Source: Amycolatopsis sp. 2-15
GTDB lineage: Bacteria; Actinomycetota; Actinomycetes; Mycobacteriales; Pseudonocardiaceae
NCBI RefSeq assembly: GCF_030285625.1
Contig: NZ_CP127294.1
Coordinates: 9,680,001 to 9,744,000 of the forward strand
Length of the DNA stretch: 64,000 nucleotides
Direction of reading: 5' to 3'
Shown piece after piece: positions 16,230 to 25,143 of this stretch. The number at the start of each line of letters is the position of its first letter. Position 1 is the first letter of the stretch. The position numbers were made by a program, and so were the translations under genes. The notes under the pieces were generated by a model, which was not told the origin of the DNA, made no database searches, and was given only the letters and a program-made list of their open reading frames with translations.

Positions 16230-16860
16230 CGCGCTCCCCGCCCTACAAGCACTGGCCGGCCCACGCCTCGGCCGGGGTGGGTCAGCGCCAGTTCGCCGCT
16301 GATCGGCGACCGACCCCGACCCCGGCCACACGGCCGCGGCCGGGGTCGGCCAGTGCCGTTCGCCGCTGATCGGCGACACCCGCGCGACCCAGACGCCGAA
16401 CGCCCGGCTGGGCCGACACGGCCCTCGACCACCAGCGCCGTGTCGGCCAGGCGTGCCTCGCGCCCACCAGGGACTCGCACCCCTTCGCCTGAGCATGAGG
16501 CTCGCCACAAACAGGCCACGCCCGCCGGCTCCGCCACGCCCGCGCCGTGTCGCCGGCAGCTGCCGGCGACACGGCGTGTCCCGGATTCGCCACTGATCGG
16601 CAAGGCCGCGCCCGCCGCCGCGACCGAGACCTGCACCACCGAACCCGGCCCGCCGGCTGAGGCCACCCACCCGAATTGACCGTGGCACAAGCCCGGCCCC
16701 CGGCCTGACCACGGGTTCGCCGCCGAGTGGCGAAACCGTCGCCGCCCGGCGGCGAACCGTCGGTGCGTCGCCGAGTGGCGAAACCGTCGCCGTCCGGCGG
16801 CGAGCCGTCGGTGCGCCCGATCCCGGCCGAACGCCGGCCGGCCCTGGCTCGCCGGGAAGG
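16230..16860. repeat. Gene-free repeat stretch with short palindromes
   Basis: No convincing gene lies here. The short palindrome TCGCCGCTGATCGGCGA occurs at 16293 and 16360, and a variant TCGCCACTGATCGGCAA at 16587, each with 6-bp arms and a 5-nt centre. Related arms (TCGCC...GGCGA) recur at 16721 and 16769. GACCCCGGCC / GGCCGGGGTC near 16315-16350 forms a further inverted repeat. Codon-like open frames here are by-products of GC content. Confidence 0.65.
16721..16815. repeat. 48-bp direct tandem repeat, two copies
   Basis: Two copies starting CGCCGAGTGGCG at 16721 and 16769, 48 bp apart, differ at only about two positions. Each contains the inverted arms CGCCG.CCGGCGGCGA. They end about 75 bp before the luciferase-like gene, so they may be part of its leader. 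Confidence 0.8.
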
Positions 16861-16890
16861 GAACAGGCGCCGTGTGCGTTACTGCTCATC

Positions 16891-17886
16891 GTGAGTTCTC
16901 TGCCTGACGTCCCGCTGTCCGTGCTCGACCTCTCCCCCGTCTCGGACGGGCACGGGGTCGGCGAAGCGCTGCGCAACACCATCGACCTCGCCCGTCACGC
17001 CGAGCGGCTGGGGTACCGCCGCTATTGGCTCGCCGAGCACCACAACATGCCGGGCATCGCCAGCTCGGCCACGGTGGTGCTGATCGGGACCGTCGCCGAC
17101 GCCACAGAATCGATCCGCGTGGGGTCGGGCGGCATCATGCTGCCCAACCACGCGCCGCTCGTGGTGGCGGAGCAGTTCGGCACGCTGGAGGCGCTGCACC
17201 CGAACCGCATCGACCTCGGCATCGGGCGCGCGCCCGGCACCGACCAGCGCACGGCGCTCGCACTGCGCGGCCCCGGCGGCCTGTCCGCCGAGAACTTCCC
17301 CGAGCAGCTGATGGAGCTGCTCGAGTACTTCGAGACCGACCCGGCGCGCGGCGTCAACGCCGTGACCGCCGAGGGCAACAAGCCGCCGCTGTGGCTGCTG
17401 GGTTCGTCCGGCTTCAGCGCGCAGCTGGCCGGCCGCCTCGGTGTGCCGTTCTCCTTCGCGCACCACTTCGCGGCCGAAAACACGCTGCCGGCCGTGCAGC
17501 TCTACCGCGAGAACTTCCGCCCGTCCGAGACGCTGGCCGAGCCGCACGTGATGCTCGGCGTGTCCGTGGTCGCCGCGGAGACCGACGAGCGCGCACAGTT
17601 CCTGGCCGGCCCCAGCGGGCTGACGTTCCTCAGCCTGCGCCGCGGCCGCCCCATCGCGCTGCCGACGCCCGAAGAAGCCGCCGAGTACCCGTACAGCGAG
17701 ATGGACCGCGCGTTCCTCGCCGACCGGTTCGGGTCGAGCATCATCGGCTCGCCCGAGACCGTCCGAAAGGGACTCGACCAGCTCCTCGCCGACACGGGCG
17801 CCGACGAGCTCATGGTCACCACCATGGTCCACGGGCACGAAGACCGCGTGCGCTCCTACGAGATCGTGGCAGACCTCAAGAACTGA
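16891..17886 (+). CDS. LLM-class flavin-dependent oxidoreductase
   Basis: 331 aa, GTG start. Luciferase-like TIM barrel: [54 protein letters not shown] and [17 protein letters not shown] are signatures of the YhbW/MsnO8 group. The substrate pocket motif FSFAHHFA lies near residue 190. Members use FMNH2 or F420; which one cannot be told here. Monocistronic, with repeats upstream and a strong terminator downstream. Confidence 0.9.
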   Translation: MSSLPDVPLSVLDLSPVSDGHGVGEALRNTIDLARHAERLGYRRYWLAEHHNMPGIASSATVVLIGTVADATESIRVGSGGIMLPNHAPLVVAEQFGTLEALHPNRIDLGIGRAPGTDQRTALALRGPGGLSAENFPEQLMELLEYFETDPARGVNAVTAEGNKPPLWLLGSSGFSAQLAGRLGVPFSFAHHFAAENTLPAVQLYRENFRPSETLAEPHVMLGVSVVAAETDERAQFLAGPSGLTFLSLRRGRPIALPTPEEAAEYPYSEMDRAFLADRFGSSIIGSPETVRKGLDQLLADTGADELMVTTMVHGHEDRVRSYEIVADLKN

Positions 17887-17902
17887 CGGCACGCGGAAGA
17901 GA

Positions 17903-17935
17903 GATCCCGGCCCGGGTGGCCGGGATTTTTCTTTT
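17903..17935 (+). terminator. Rho-independent terminator
   Basis: ATCCCGGCC / GGCCGGGAT stem with a 5-nt loop followed by TTTTTCTTTT, 17 bp after the stop of the luciferase-like gene. Confidence 0.9.
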
Positions 17936-18008
17936 CCGCTCCCCGCAACGAACTCCGCGTCGTCGCTCAACGGCAACGCGGACTGCGTGGTGCACGGCAC
18001 CCATCCAT

Positions 18009-18032
18009 CTTGTATCATTCACTTGATACAAG
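18009..18032. promoter_or_regulatory. 24-bp palindromic operator for GntR regulator
   Basis: Perfect palindrome CTTGTATCA-N6-TGATACAAG located 17 bp before the ATG of the membrane protein that is cotranscribed with a YtrA-type GntR gene. It is AT-rich against a very GC-rich background and must overlap the core promoter (TTGTAT, GATACA). Best read as the autoregulatory site of the GntR gene two positions downstream. Confidence 0.75.
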
Positions 18033-18048
18033 ACAGGGGGATCACACC

Positions 18049-18771
18049 ATGCACCTCGACTCCATGGTCGGCGTCGCGATCTTGTGCGGGCTGTTCGGCC
18101 TGATCATCCTGGTCGCGCTCTGGCCAGGCCGACGGCAGGGCGCACGCCTGCTCGCCAAATGGGGCTTGCCGGACGCGAACCCGGATCAGGTGTCCGTGGC
18201 CGTGCTCTACCTGCGCCGCCGCAGGTTCTGGTATCCGTGGCTCTTCGTGGGCCTCCCGTTCATCCCGGGCGCGGCGGACTTCGCGAACGCCAACGACCTC
18301 AGCGCGATCATGCCCGTGCTCCTCCTCGGCGGGTTGATCGCCGAAGTGCTCGCGCAACGCCCATCGCCAAGCACGCGACGCGAGGCCGTGCTGGCGCCGC
18401 GCGGCATCCTCGACTTCGCGCCGCTGTGGGCGATCATCGTCACCGCGCTGGCCGCGCTCGCCGCCGCGATCCACCTCGCCGTGATCGGCGAATGGACGCT
18501 GTTCGGCATCACCGTCGCGGCCACCGCCGTCGCGTGGGGCGTGGTGCTCCTCGCCGTCCGGCGGCCGGCCGCGGGAGATCCCGACGTCGACCTCGCGCTG
18601 CGTTGCCGCAGCGCGCGCGTCGCACTCGGGCTCGCCACGGGCATGTGCGCCACGACCGCCTGGCCCGGCGGCAACTTGCCGTCGTTTCTGGCGTTCGTCG
18701 TCACGCTCGCCGCGTTCATCGCGATCGCCACGCCGCCGCGGAAACTGCCCGCGACCGCGGCGGCGAAGTAG
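18049..18771 (+). CDS. Multi-pass membrane protein, GntR-linked
   Basis: 240 aa from the ATG at 18049 with AGGGGG upstream. About six hydrophobic segments (VAILCGLFGLIILVALWP, WYPWLFVGLPFIPGA, IMPVLLLGGLIAEVLAQ, LWAIIVTALAALAAAIHLAV, TLFGITVAATAVAWGVVLLA, FLAFVVTLAAFIAIA). A basic loop LLAKWGLPDANPDQ follows the first helix. Its stop abuts the GntR start (TAGATG), and a palindromic operator lies just upstream, so the pair is autoregulated. YtrA-type regulators usually control small membrane transport or stress genes; no function is evident from motifs. Confidence 0.75.
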   Translation: MHLDSMVGVAILCGLFGLIILVALWPGRRQGARLLAKWGLPDANPDQVSVAVLYLRRRRFWYPWLFVGLPFIPGAADFANANDLSAIMPVLLLGGLIAEVLAQRPSPSTRREAVLAPRGILDFAPLWAIIVTALAALAAAIHLAVIGEWTLFGITVAATAVAWGVVLLAVRRPAAGDPDVDLALRCRSARVALGLATGMCATTAWPGGNLPSFLAFVVTLAAFIAIATPPRKLPATAAAK

Positions 18772-19158
18772 ATGCCGCTGCGAGTGACCGTCGACGCCGA
18801 CAACGGCGTCGCGCCCTGGCGTCAGGTCCACGACCAGATCGTCCGCGCGATCGGCACCGGCGCACTACTGGTCGACGCCCGGCTGCCACCGATCCGTCAG
18901 CTGGCCCGAGACCTCGGGCTCGCCTCCGGCACGATCGCCCGCGTCTACCGCGAACTCGAGGCTGCCGGCTGGGTGACCACGGCTCGGGCGAAGGGAACAG
19001 TCGTCACCGGCTCGGCCGAGCGGCCGGACCGCGAGTCACTGCTCCGCGACGCTGCCACCGAGTACGCCCAACGCGTCCGGGAGCTGGGTGTCGATCCGAA
19101 AGAAGCCATTGACGCCGCGCGTGCGGCCCTCAGCGACGTTCCGCAAGACCAGCAGTAG
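18772..19158 (+). CDS. GntR-family regulator, YtrA subfamily
   Basis: 128 aa, short for GntR, as in the YtrA subfamily with a minimal C-terminal dimerisation helix. The winged HTH is WRQVHDQIVRAIGTGALLVDARLPPIRQLARDLGLASGTIARVYRELEAAGWV. It starts immediately after the membrane gene stop with no gap. The palindrome at 18009-18032 is its likely binding site. Confidence 0.9.
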   Translation: MPLRVTVDADNGVAPWRQVHDQIVRAIGTGALLVDARLPPIRQLARDLGLASGTIARVYRELEAAGWVTTARAKGTVVTGSAERPDRESLLRDAATEYAQRVRELGVDPKEAIDAARAALSDVPQDQQ

Positions 19159-19308
19159 TCGCCGATCCCCGGCCGGCGAACAGTTCGCCATTTCGCAGAC
19201 CATCTCCGATACGGCTCGGGCGCACCTCCTCCTGGCCGTACTCACTCGTGGTCGCGCACCGGGGCGAAGATCACCGCGGAAGCGGAATCCGCCTGTGGGC
19301 AAACGGGT

Positions 19309-20106
19309 TCAGTCCTGGAGCAGCACCCTCCCCACCGCGGCGATCACGGGCTCGAGAACCTCGAGCTCCGTGCCCACGCACTCCGTGATCCCCGCGCCGA
19401 TGACGTCCATTTCGGACAGTGCATCGATCGCCCGGACAAGCTCGCTGACCGTCAGCCCACCGGGCTCCGGGTAGTTGACGCCGCCGAACGACGCCGGGTC
19501 CAGCACGTCGAGGTCGAGGTGCAGGTACACCTGCTCGGCGCCGGACTCGCGCAACGTCGCGGCGGCATCGTCGGTGCGCACAGCCAAACCCCGGCCGATG
19601 GCCTCTTCCTCCGGGGCGTCGAAAGTCCGCGCTCCGAACAAGGCCACCCGGCCGGCTTCGACAGCCGGGTTCGCCGCGAACTGCTCGTCGCCTTCGCCGA
19701 GCAGCGACCGCAGCACCATGCCGTGGAACGCGCCCGAAGGTGACGACGCCGCCGTGTTCAGGTCCGCGTGCGCGTCGAACCAGGCGACGCCGAGCGCCGG
19801 CCCGTAGCGGTACCGCGCGACGCCGATCGGCACGAGTTCGACTCCGCAGTCGCCGCCGATCGTCAGGACCGGGCCGCCGGGTGCTTCGAGCGCGGCGAGC
19901 TGCGCCCCTCGGTTCGTGCCCGTGAGCACGGCCCGGTTGGCGACGCCCGACACCACGTCGGAGGTTTCGGGGTCCTGGTGGATGTGGTGCACCGGCAGGC
20001 CCAGGACGTGCCCGGCCAGCTCGGAAAGCGCGAGGCAGCCCTCGACCAGTCCCCGTGCCCGGGGGCCGATCGCGCCCTGCCACTGCGGCACCGCGTTGAT
20101 CAGCAT
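19309..20106 (-). CDS. Arginase/agmatinase-family hydrolase
   Basis: 265 aa ureohydrolase fold. Metal motifs DAHADLN and LHLDLDVLDPASF supply Asp/His ligands, and the C-terminal E in GITECVGTEL is present. The first motif reads GGDCGVE where arginases have GGDH, so one manganese ligand is Cys instead of His; a minority of bacterial family members show this. Substrate (arginine, agmatine, formiminoglutamate or other) is unknown. It is isolated, convergent with the GntR gene and separated from pyc by a strong palindrome. Confidence 0.82.
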   Translation of the reverse strand: MLINAVPQWQGAIGPRARGLVEGCLALSELAGHVLGLPVHHIHQDPETSDVVSGVANRAVLTGTNRGAQLAALEAPGGPVLTIGGDCGVELVPIGVARYRYGPALGVAWFDAHADLNTAASSPSGAFHGMVLRSLLGEGDEQFAANPAVEAGRVALFGARTFDAPEEEAIGRGLAVRTDDAAATLRESGAEQVYLHLDLDVLDPASFGGVNYPEPGGLTVSELVRAIDALSEMDVIGAGITECVGTELEVLEPVIAAVGRVLLQD

Positions 20107-20154
20107 GTGCCCGACGTTAGCGCGGCGACGGCCGGCAAGACGAGCCCGAGACGG

Positions 20155-20201
20155 CGCGAACGGTCCATTCGCGCCGTGATGGCGCGAATGGACCGTTCGC
20201 G
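20155..20201. terminator. Perfect 21-bp inverted repeat downstream of pyc
   Basis: Arms at 20155-20175 and 20181-20201 (CGCGAACGGTCC... / ...GGACCGTTCGCG) are exact reverse complements around a 5-nt loop. It lies 27 bp after the pyc stop and 49 bp before the arginase-like start, so it should end pyc transcripts. No T-run. Such GAACGGTCCATTCG palindromes look like members of a dispersed family, which cannot be confirmed from one window. Confidence 0.65.
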
Positions 20202-20227
20202 ACGGTCGAGACTGGCGCCGCGGGGCG

Positions 20228-23200
20228 CTACTCGAGCACGATGAGGAGGTCCCCGCCCTCGACCTGCTGAACGGAGGTGATCGCCAACCGCCCGACCTTG
20301 CCCGCCGCCGACGCGGTGATCGAAGCTTCCATCTTCATGGCCTCGATCGTCGCCACGGTCGCGCCGGCCGCGACCTGATCGCCTTCCGCCACCTGCAGCG
20401 TCACCACACCGGCGAAGGGCGCAGCGATCTGCTTCGGGTTGCCCTTCTCGGCCTTTTCGGTCGCGGGGATTTCCGAGGCGATGGAACGGTCGCGGATCTG
20501 GATCGGCCGGAGCTGGCCGTTGAGCGTCGACATCACCGTGCGCACACCGCGCTCGTCGGCCTCACCGATGGCTTCGAGCTCGATGAGCAGCCGGACGCCG
20601 GGCTCCAGGTCGACCGCGTACTCCTCACCCGGGCGCAAACCGTAGAAGAAGTCCTTGCTGGACAGCACACTCGTGTCGCCGTAGGCCTCGCGGTGGGCTT
20701 CGAACTCCTTCGTCGGGCCGGGGAAGAGCAACCGGTTCAGGGCGCCGCGCCGGTTCTCGGTGAGGTCCTTGCGGTCCTCTTCGGACAGTTCCGCCACGGG
20801 CTTGGCCTCCGAACGGCCCTCCAGAGCCTTGGTGCGGAACGGCTCCGGCCAGCCGCCCGGCGGGTCGCCGAGCTCGCCCCGCAGGAAGCCGATCACGGAG
20901 TCCGGGATGTCGAACTTGTTGGGCTCGGCCTCGAAGTCCGCGGGTGAGACGCCGGCCCCCACGAGGTGTAGCGCGAGGTCGCCGACCACCTTGGACGAAG
21001 GCGTGACCTTCACGAGGTGGCCGAGGATCTTGTCAGCCGCGGCGTACATGGCCTCGATGTCCTCGAAGCGGTCACCGAGGCCCAGCGCGATCGCCTGCGT
21101 GCGCAGGTTGGAGAGCTGGCCGCCCGGGATCTCGTGGTGGTACACGCGACCGGTGGGCGACGCGAGGCCGGCCTCGAACGGCGCGTAGATCTTGCGCACG
21201 CTCTCCCAGTAGGGCTCGAGGTCGCCGATCGCCTGCAGGTCGAGGCCCGTCGTGCGGTCGGAGTGGTCGGTCGCCGCGACGATCGAGCCGAGCGAGGGCT
21301 GCGAGGTGGTGCCGGCCATGGACGAGACGGCGCCGTCGACCGCGTCCGCGCCGGCCTGGATGGCGGCGAGGTAGGTGGCCAGCTGGCCACCCGCGGTGTC
21401 GTGCGTGTGGATGTGCACGGGGAGGTCGAACTCCTTGCGCAGCGCCGTCACGAGCTTCGCGGCGGCCGGTGCGCGGAGCAGGCCCGCCATGTCCTTGATG
21501 GCCAGGATGTGCGCCCCGGCGCCGACGATCTGCTCGGCCAGCTTGAGGTAGTAGTCGAGCGTGTAGAGATTTTCGTTGGGATCGGACAGATCGGAGGTGT
21601 AGCAGAGCGCCACTTCGGCGACAGCGGTGCCGGTTTCCCGCACGGCTTCGATGGCCGGCCGCATCTGCTCGACGTCGTTAAGGGCGTCGAAGATGCGGAA
21701 GATGTCGATGCCGGTGGCGGTCGCTTCCTCGATGAACGCGTGCGTCACTTCGGTGGGATACGGCGTGTAGCCCACGGTGTTGCGGCCGCGCAGCAGCATC
21801 TGCAGGCAGATGTTGGGCACGGCCTTGCGCAGCTGTTCGAGGCGCTCCCACGGGTCCTCGGCCAGGAAGCGCAGGGCGACGTCGTAGGTGGCACCACCCC
21901 AGCATTCAAGGGACAGCAGCTGTGGCACGGTCGCGGCGACGACCGGGGCCACCGCCAGCAGGTCCTTCGTGCGCACGCGGGTGGCGAGCAGCGACTGGTG
22001 GGCGTCGCGGAAGGTCGTGTCCGTGACGCCGAGCATCGGCGACTGCCGCAGCCAGCGGGCGAAGCCGGCCGGGCCCAGCTCGGTGAGCTTCTGCTTCGAG
22101 CCGTCCGGCGGTGTCACGTCGGCGGGCAGCTTCGGCAGCTTCGCCGTCGCGTCGAGAGTGCGCGGACGCTCGCCGTGGGGGCGGTTCACCGTCTGGTCGG
22201 CCAGGTAGGTGAGCAGGCGCGTGCCGCGGTCCGCCGAGTGGCGGGCGGTGAGCAGGTGCGGGCGTTCCTCGATGAACGACGTGGTGACGCGGCCTTCGCG
22301 GAAGTCCGGGTCGTCGAGCACCGCCTGGAGGAAGGGGATGTTCGTGGAGACACCGCGGATGCGGAACTCCGCGACGGCGCGACGGGCGCGGCCCACGGCG
22401 GTCTTGAAGTCGCGGCCGCGGCAGGTGAGCTTCACGAGCAGCGAGTCGAAGTGGGCGCTGATCTCCGTGCCGGAGAACGCGGTGCCGCCGTCGAGCCGGA
22501 TGCCGGAGCCGCCCGGGGAACGGTAGGCGCTGATCATGCCGGTGTCGGGGCGGAAGCCGTTGGCCGGGTCTTCCGTGGTGATGCGGCACTGCAACGCGGC
22601 GCCGCGCAGGTAGATCTTGTCCTGCGAGAGGCCGAGGTCGGCCAGCGTCTCGCCGGAGGCGATGCGCAGCTGGGACTGCACGAGGTCGACGTCGGTGACC
22701 TCCTCGGTCACCGTGTGCTCGACCTGGATCCGCGGGTTCATCTCGATGAACACGTGGTTGCCCTGGCGGTCGAGCAGGAACTCGACGGTGCCGGCGTTGC
22801 GGTAGCCGATCTGGCGCGCGAAACGCACGGCGTCGGCGCAGATGCGGTCGCGCAGCTCGGGGTCGAGGTTCGGCGCGGGCGCGAGCTCGACCACCTTCTG
22901 GTGGCGACGCTGCACGGAGCAGTCGCGCTCGTAGAGGTGGATGACGTTGCCCTCGCCGTCGGCGAGGATCTGCACCTCGATGTGCCGCGGTTCGACCACG
23001 GCCTTCTCGAGGAACACCGTCGGGTCGCCGAACGCCGACTCGGCCTCGCGGGCCGCGGCTTCGATGGACTCGCGCAGCATCGCCGGGTCCTCGACGCGCC
23101 GCATGCCGCGGCCACCACCGCCGGCGACGGCCTTGACGAACACCGGGAAACCGAGGTCGTCGGCGGCGGCCACCAGTGCGTCGACGTCGCTGGAGGGCTC

Positions 23201-23605
23201 CGACGAACCCAGCACCGGCACGCCGGCCTCGCGCGCGGCCTTCACGGCGCGCGCCTTGTTGCCCGTGAGCTCGAGGATTTCGGCGCTCGGGCCTACGAAA
23301 GTGATCCCCGCCTGCTCACAGGCGAGCGCCAGGTCCGGATTCTCCGACAGGAAGCCGTAACCCGGGTAGACCGCGTCGGCACCCGCCTTCTTGGCGGCCT
23401 TGACTATCTCCTCGACGGAGAGATAGGCGCGCACCGGGTGGCCGGGCTCCCCGATCTCGTAGGCCTCGTCGGCCTTCAGCCGATGGAGCGAGTTGCGGTC
23501 TTCGTGCGGGAACACGGCAACCGTGCCCGCCCCCAGTTCGTAGCCTGCGCGGAACGCTCGGATCGCGATCTCACCGCGGTTGGCCACCAGCACCTTGCGG
23601 AACAT
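20228..23605 (-). CDS. pyc: Pyruvate carboxylase
   Basis: 1125 aa, full length single-chain enzyme. Domains in order: biotin carboxylase (1-~450; GGGGRGMRRV, ERDCSVQRRHQKVVELAP, EMNPRIQVEHTVTEEVT), carboxyltransferase (~535-800; DTTFRDAHQSLLATRVR, the metal-site HTHDTAGGQ), PC linker domain, and biotinyl domain with EAMKMEAS near the C-terminus carrying the biotinylated Lys. It replenishes oxaloacetate from pyruvate and bicarbonate. In mycobacteria pca lies next to rsmD; here about 6.4 kb of accessory genes separate them. Confidence 0.97.
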   Translation of the reverse strand: MFRKVLVANRGEIAIRAFRAGYELGAGTVAVFPHEDRNSLHRLKADEAYEIGEPGHPVRAYLSVEEIVKAAKKAGADAVYPGYGFLSENPDLALACEQAGITFVGPSAEILELTGNKARAVKAAREAGVPVLGSSEPSSDVDALVAAADDLGFPVFVKAVAGGGGRGMRRVEDPAMLRESIEAAAREAESAFGDPTVFLEKAVVEPRHIEVQILADGEGNVIHLYERDCSVQRRHQKVVELAPAPNLDPELRDRICADAVRFARQIGYRNAGTVEFLLDRQGNHVFIEMNPRIQVEHTVTEEVTDVDLVQSQLRIASGETLADLGLSQDKIYLRGAALQCRITTEDPANGFRPDTGMISAYRSPGGSGIRLDGGTAFSGTEISAHFDSLLVKLTCRGRDFKTAVGRARRAVAEFRIRGVSTNIPFLQAVLDDPDFREGRVTTSFIEERPHLLTARHSADRGTRLLTYLADQTVNRPHGERPRTLDATAKLPKLPADVTPPDGSKQKLTELGPAGFARWLRQSPMLGVTDTTFRDAHQSLLATRVRTKDLLAVAPVVAATVPQLLSLECWGGATYDVALRFLAEDPWERLEQLRKAVPNICLQMLLRGRNTVGYTPYPTEVTHAFIEEATATGIDIFRIFDALNDVEQMRPAIEAVRETGTAVAEVALCYTSDLSDPNENLYTLDYYLKLAEQIVGAGAHILAIKDMAGLLRAPAAAKLVTALRKEFDLPVHIHTHDTAGGQLATYLAAIQAGADAVDGAVSSMAGTTSQPSLGSIVAATDHSDRTTGLDLQAIGDLEPYWESVRKIYAPFEAGLASPTGRVYHHEIPGGQLSNLRTQAIALGLGDRFEDIEAMYAAADKILGHLVKVTPSSKVVGDLALHLVGAGVSPADFEAEPNKFDIPDSVIGFLRGELGDPPGGWPEPFRTKALEGRSEAKPVAELSEEDRKDLTENRRGALNRLLFPGPTKEFEAHREAYGDTSVLSSKDFFYGLRPGEEYAVDLEPGVRLLIELEAIGEADERGVRTVMSTLNGQLRPIQIRDRSIASEIPATEKAEKGNPKQIAAPFAGVVTLQVAEGDQVAAGATVATIEAMKMEASITASAAGKVGRLAITSVQQVEGGDLLIVLE

Positions 23606-23747
23606 GCCCGGTCCTTCCCGTTTCGGATCGGTAGTGAAGGCACGTTACCCGGTTTTTCTCGCCCTCCGGGAGCTGAAGTCCAAGTGATGGACATCATGCG
23701 CGCCGACCTGCGTGCATGATGCGGGGACCTCAGGCTCACCGCAACAG

Positions 23748-24680
23748 TCAGGACGTGGGCGGGGCCAGGGTGCACAGCAGGCGGTTGGCTGTGCCGGACG
23801 GCACGTTTTTCACCACGTCCGGGGTCGCTGCCTGCACCAACGCCTTGTCGACGTCGGCCGGCGCGGTGTCCGGGTGCTGGGATCGGTAGACGGCGGCGGC
23901 GCCCGCGACGACAGCCGCCGCCATCGACGTGCCCGATAACGTGCCGACTTCCGACGAGCCCGCGATCGGCGCCGGGATGTCGACGCCCGGCGCGTAGAGG
24001 TCGACGGGCGTCCCGAAGTCCGAGAAAGTCGCCACCTGGTCCTGCACGTCGCTCGCCGCGACGGTGAGCGCGGACGGGACCCTCGCCGGCGAAATCTGGC
24101 TGTCGTCTTCGCCGCCTTCGCCCGCGGGGACGACAGTCGGCATCACCGCGGCGAGGCCGGCGACGGCGTTGTCCAGTTGCTCGTTGGCGACGCCGCCGAT
24201 GCCGAGAACGGCGACGGCCGGCTGGTGGGCGTTCTGGGCGACCCAGTTGATGCCGGCGATGATGTTGTCGGTGGAGCCGCCGCCGTCCTTGTCGAGCACG
24301 CGGACCGGGAAGATCTGCGCGGCCTTGGCGACGCCGTAGCTGCGCCCGGCGACGATACCGGCGACGCGGGTGCCGTGGCCGTTGGTGTCGGACGTGTCGG
24401 CGCCGGTCGTCAGGAAGTCCTTGCCCGGCTGGACGCGACCCTGGAAGTCGGGGTGCTTGGCGTCGACGCCGCTGTCGATCACGTAGACGGTGACGTCGGC
24501 GGCGTCGGATTCGTAGCGGTACTTCTGGTCGAGTCCCGTCCTCTGGTCGATCCGGTCGAGCGCCCAGCTCGGGGGGTTGACCTGTGTGCCGCCGGCCGCG
24601 AGCGCGGGCGAGTTTCCCGCCGCCACCAGCAGGAACGCCATTGTCGCCGAAAAAAGACCACGAGCCGTTCGGTTCCGCAT
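23748..24680 (-). CDS. Secreted S8 (subtilisin-like) peptidase with altered oxyanion residue
   Basis: 310 aa with a signal peptide (cleavage near residue 29). Catalytic triad Asp69 (VIDSGVD), His102 (NGHGTRVAG) and Ser252 (SGTSMAAAVVAG) are all present. Two oddities: only about 35 residues separate the signal from the catalytic core, so there is no I9 propeptide domain, and the oxyanion-hole Asn in the usual AAGN motif is Glu188 (PAGEGGEDD). The protein may be slow, regulated or not a classical protease. It stands alone between pyc and a divergent small gene. Confidence 0.85.
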   Translation of the reverse strand: MRNRTARGLFSATMAFLLVAAGNSPALAAGGTQVNPPSWALDRIDQRTGLDQKYRYESDAADVTVYVIDSGVDAKHPDFQGRVQPGKDFLTTGADTSDTNGHGTRVAGIVAGRSYGVAKAAQIFPVRVLDKDGGGSTDNIIAGINWVAQNAHQPAVAVLGIGGVANEQLDNAVAGLAAVMPTVVPAGEGGEDDSQISPARVPSALTVAASDVQDQVATFSDFGTPVDLYAPGVDIPAPIAGSSEVGTLSGTSMAAAVVAGAAAVYRSQHPDTAPADVDKALVQAATPDVVKNVPSGTANRLLCTLAPPTS

Positions 24681-24818
24681 TCCTGCGTCGTATCCCGGGG
24701 GCGGGCCGACGGCAACTCGACGTCACACGATGGGCTGGTCCGTGTTTGGACTCGAAATCCGGTTGCTCGCTCGCGGGTGGGCGGTGAAAGTGATCATGGA
24801 TCGAATCCAGGGGGAACG

Positions 24819-25142
24819 ATGAGTGCCAACGCGTACGTCGCCGTTGTCCTCTACGAGGCAACGAGCGATTCGCCCACGTATGAACCGCTGTACCGCGAAG
24901 ACTTCGTGCTCGTGTACGCCCAGAGCGAGGAAGCCGCTCGCGAAGCCGTCGCCCGGCGCGTCGAAGGCGAGACGGGCAGCCACCGCAACGAGCAGGGCGA
25001 GCTGATCACAGTGCGCTGCAAGCGAGTGGTCGACGTCGCGCGCGCCCTCGAGGACGACCTCACGCGCGACGCCGACCTGTACTCCCGGCACTTCCGCGAT
25101 TTCGCCGCCTACCGGCGATTCGAACCGCTGATGACGAACTAG
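24819..25142 (+). CDS. DUF4288-like small protein
   Basis: 107 aa from an ATG preceded by GGGGGAAC. Sequence YVAVVLYEATSDSPTYEPLYREDFVLVYAQSEEAA resembles DUF4288 proteins (a small alpha+beta fold, V-L-Y-E and S-EEAR-A features), with CKRVVDVARAL and a C-terminal helix. Soluble, no catalytic motif. Its TAG stop lies in the 6-bp target duplication of the adjacent IS481-type element. Function unknown. Confidence 0.65.
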   Translation: MSANAYVAVVLYEATSDSPTYEPLYREDFVLVYAQSEEAAREAVARRVEGETGSHRNEQGELITVRCKRVVDVARALEDDLTRDADLYSRHFRDFAAYRRFEPLMTN

Positions 25143-25143
25143 G

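Noticed and set aside
16353..16679. 108-codon frame in the palindrome region
   Set aside because: Repeat-derived, Pro/Arg/Thr-rich, no start signal.
14700..16982. 760-codon minus-strand frame over helD and downstream repeats
   Set aside because: Shadow of helD, then repeat-driven low complexity; no ribosome site.
21017..23719. 900-codon open frame antisense to pyc
   Set aside because: It is the complementary frame of a clear pyruvate carboxylase gene; Arg/Gly/Val-rich composition and no family motif.
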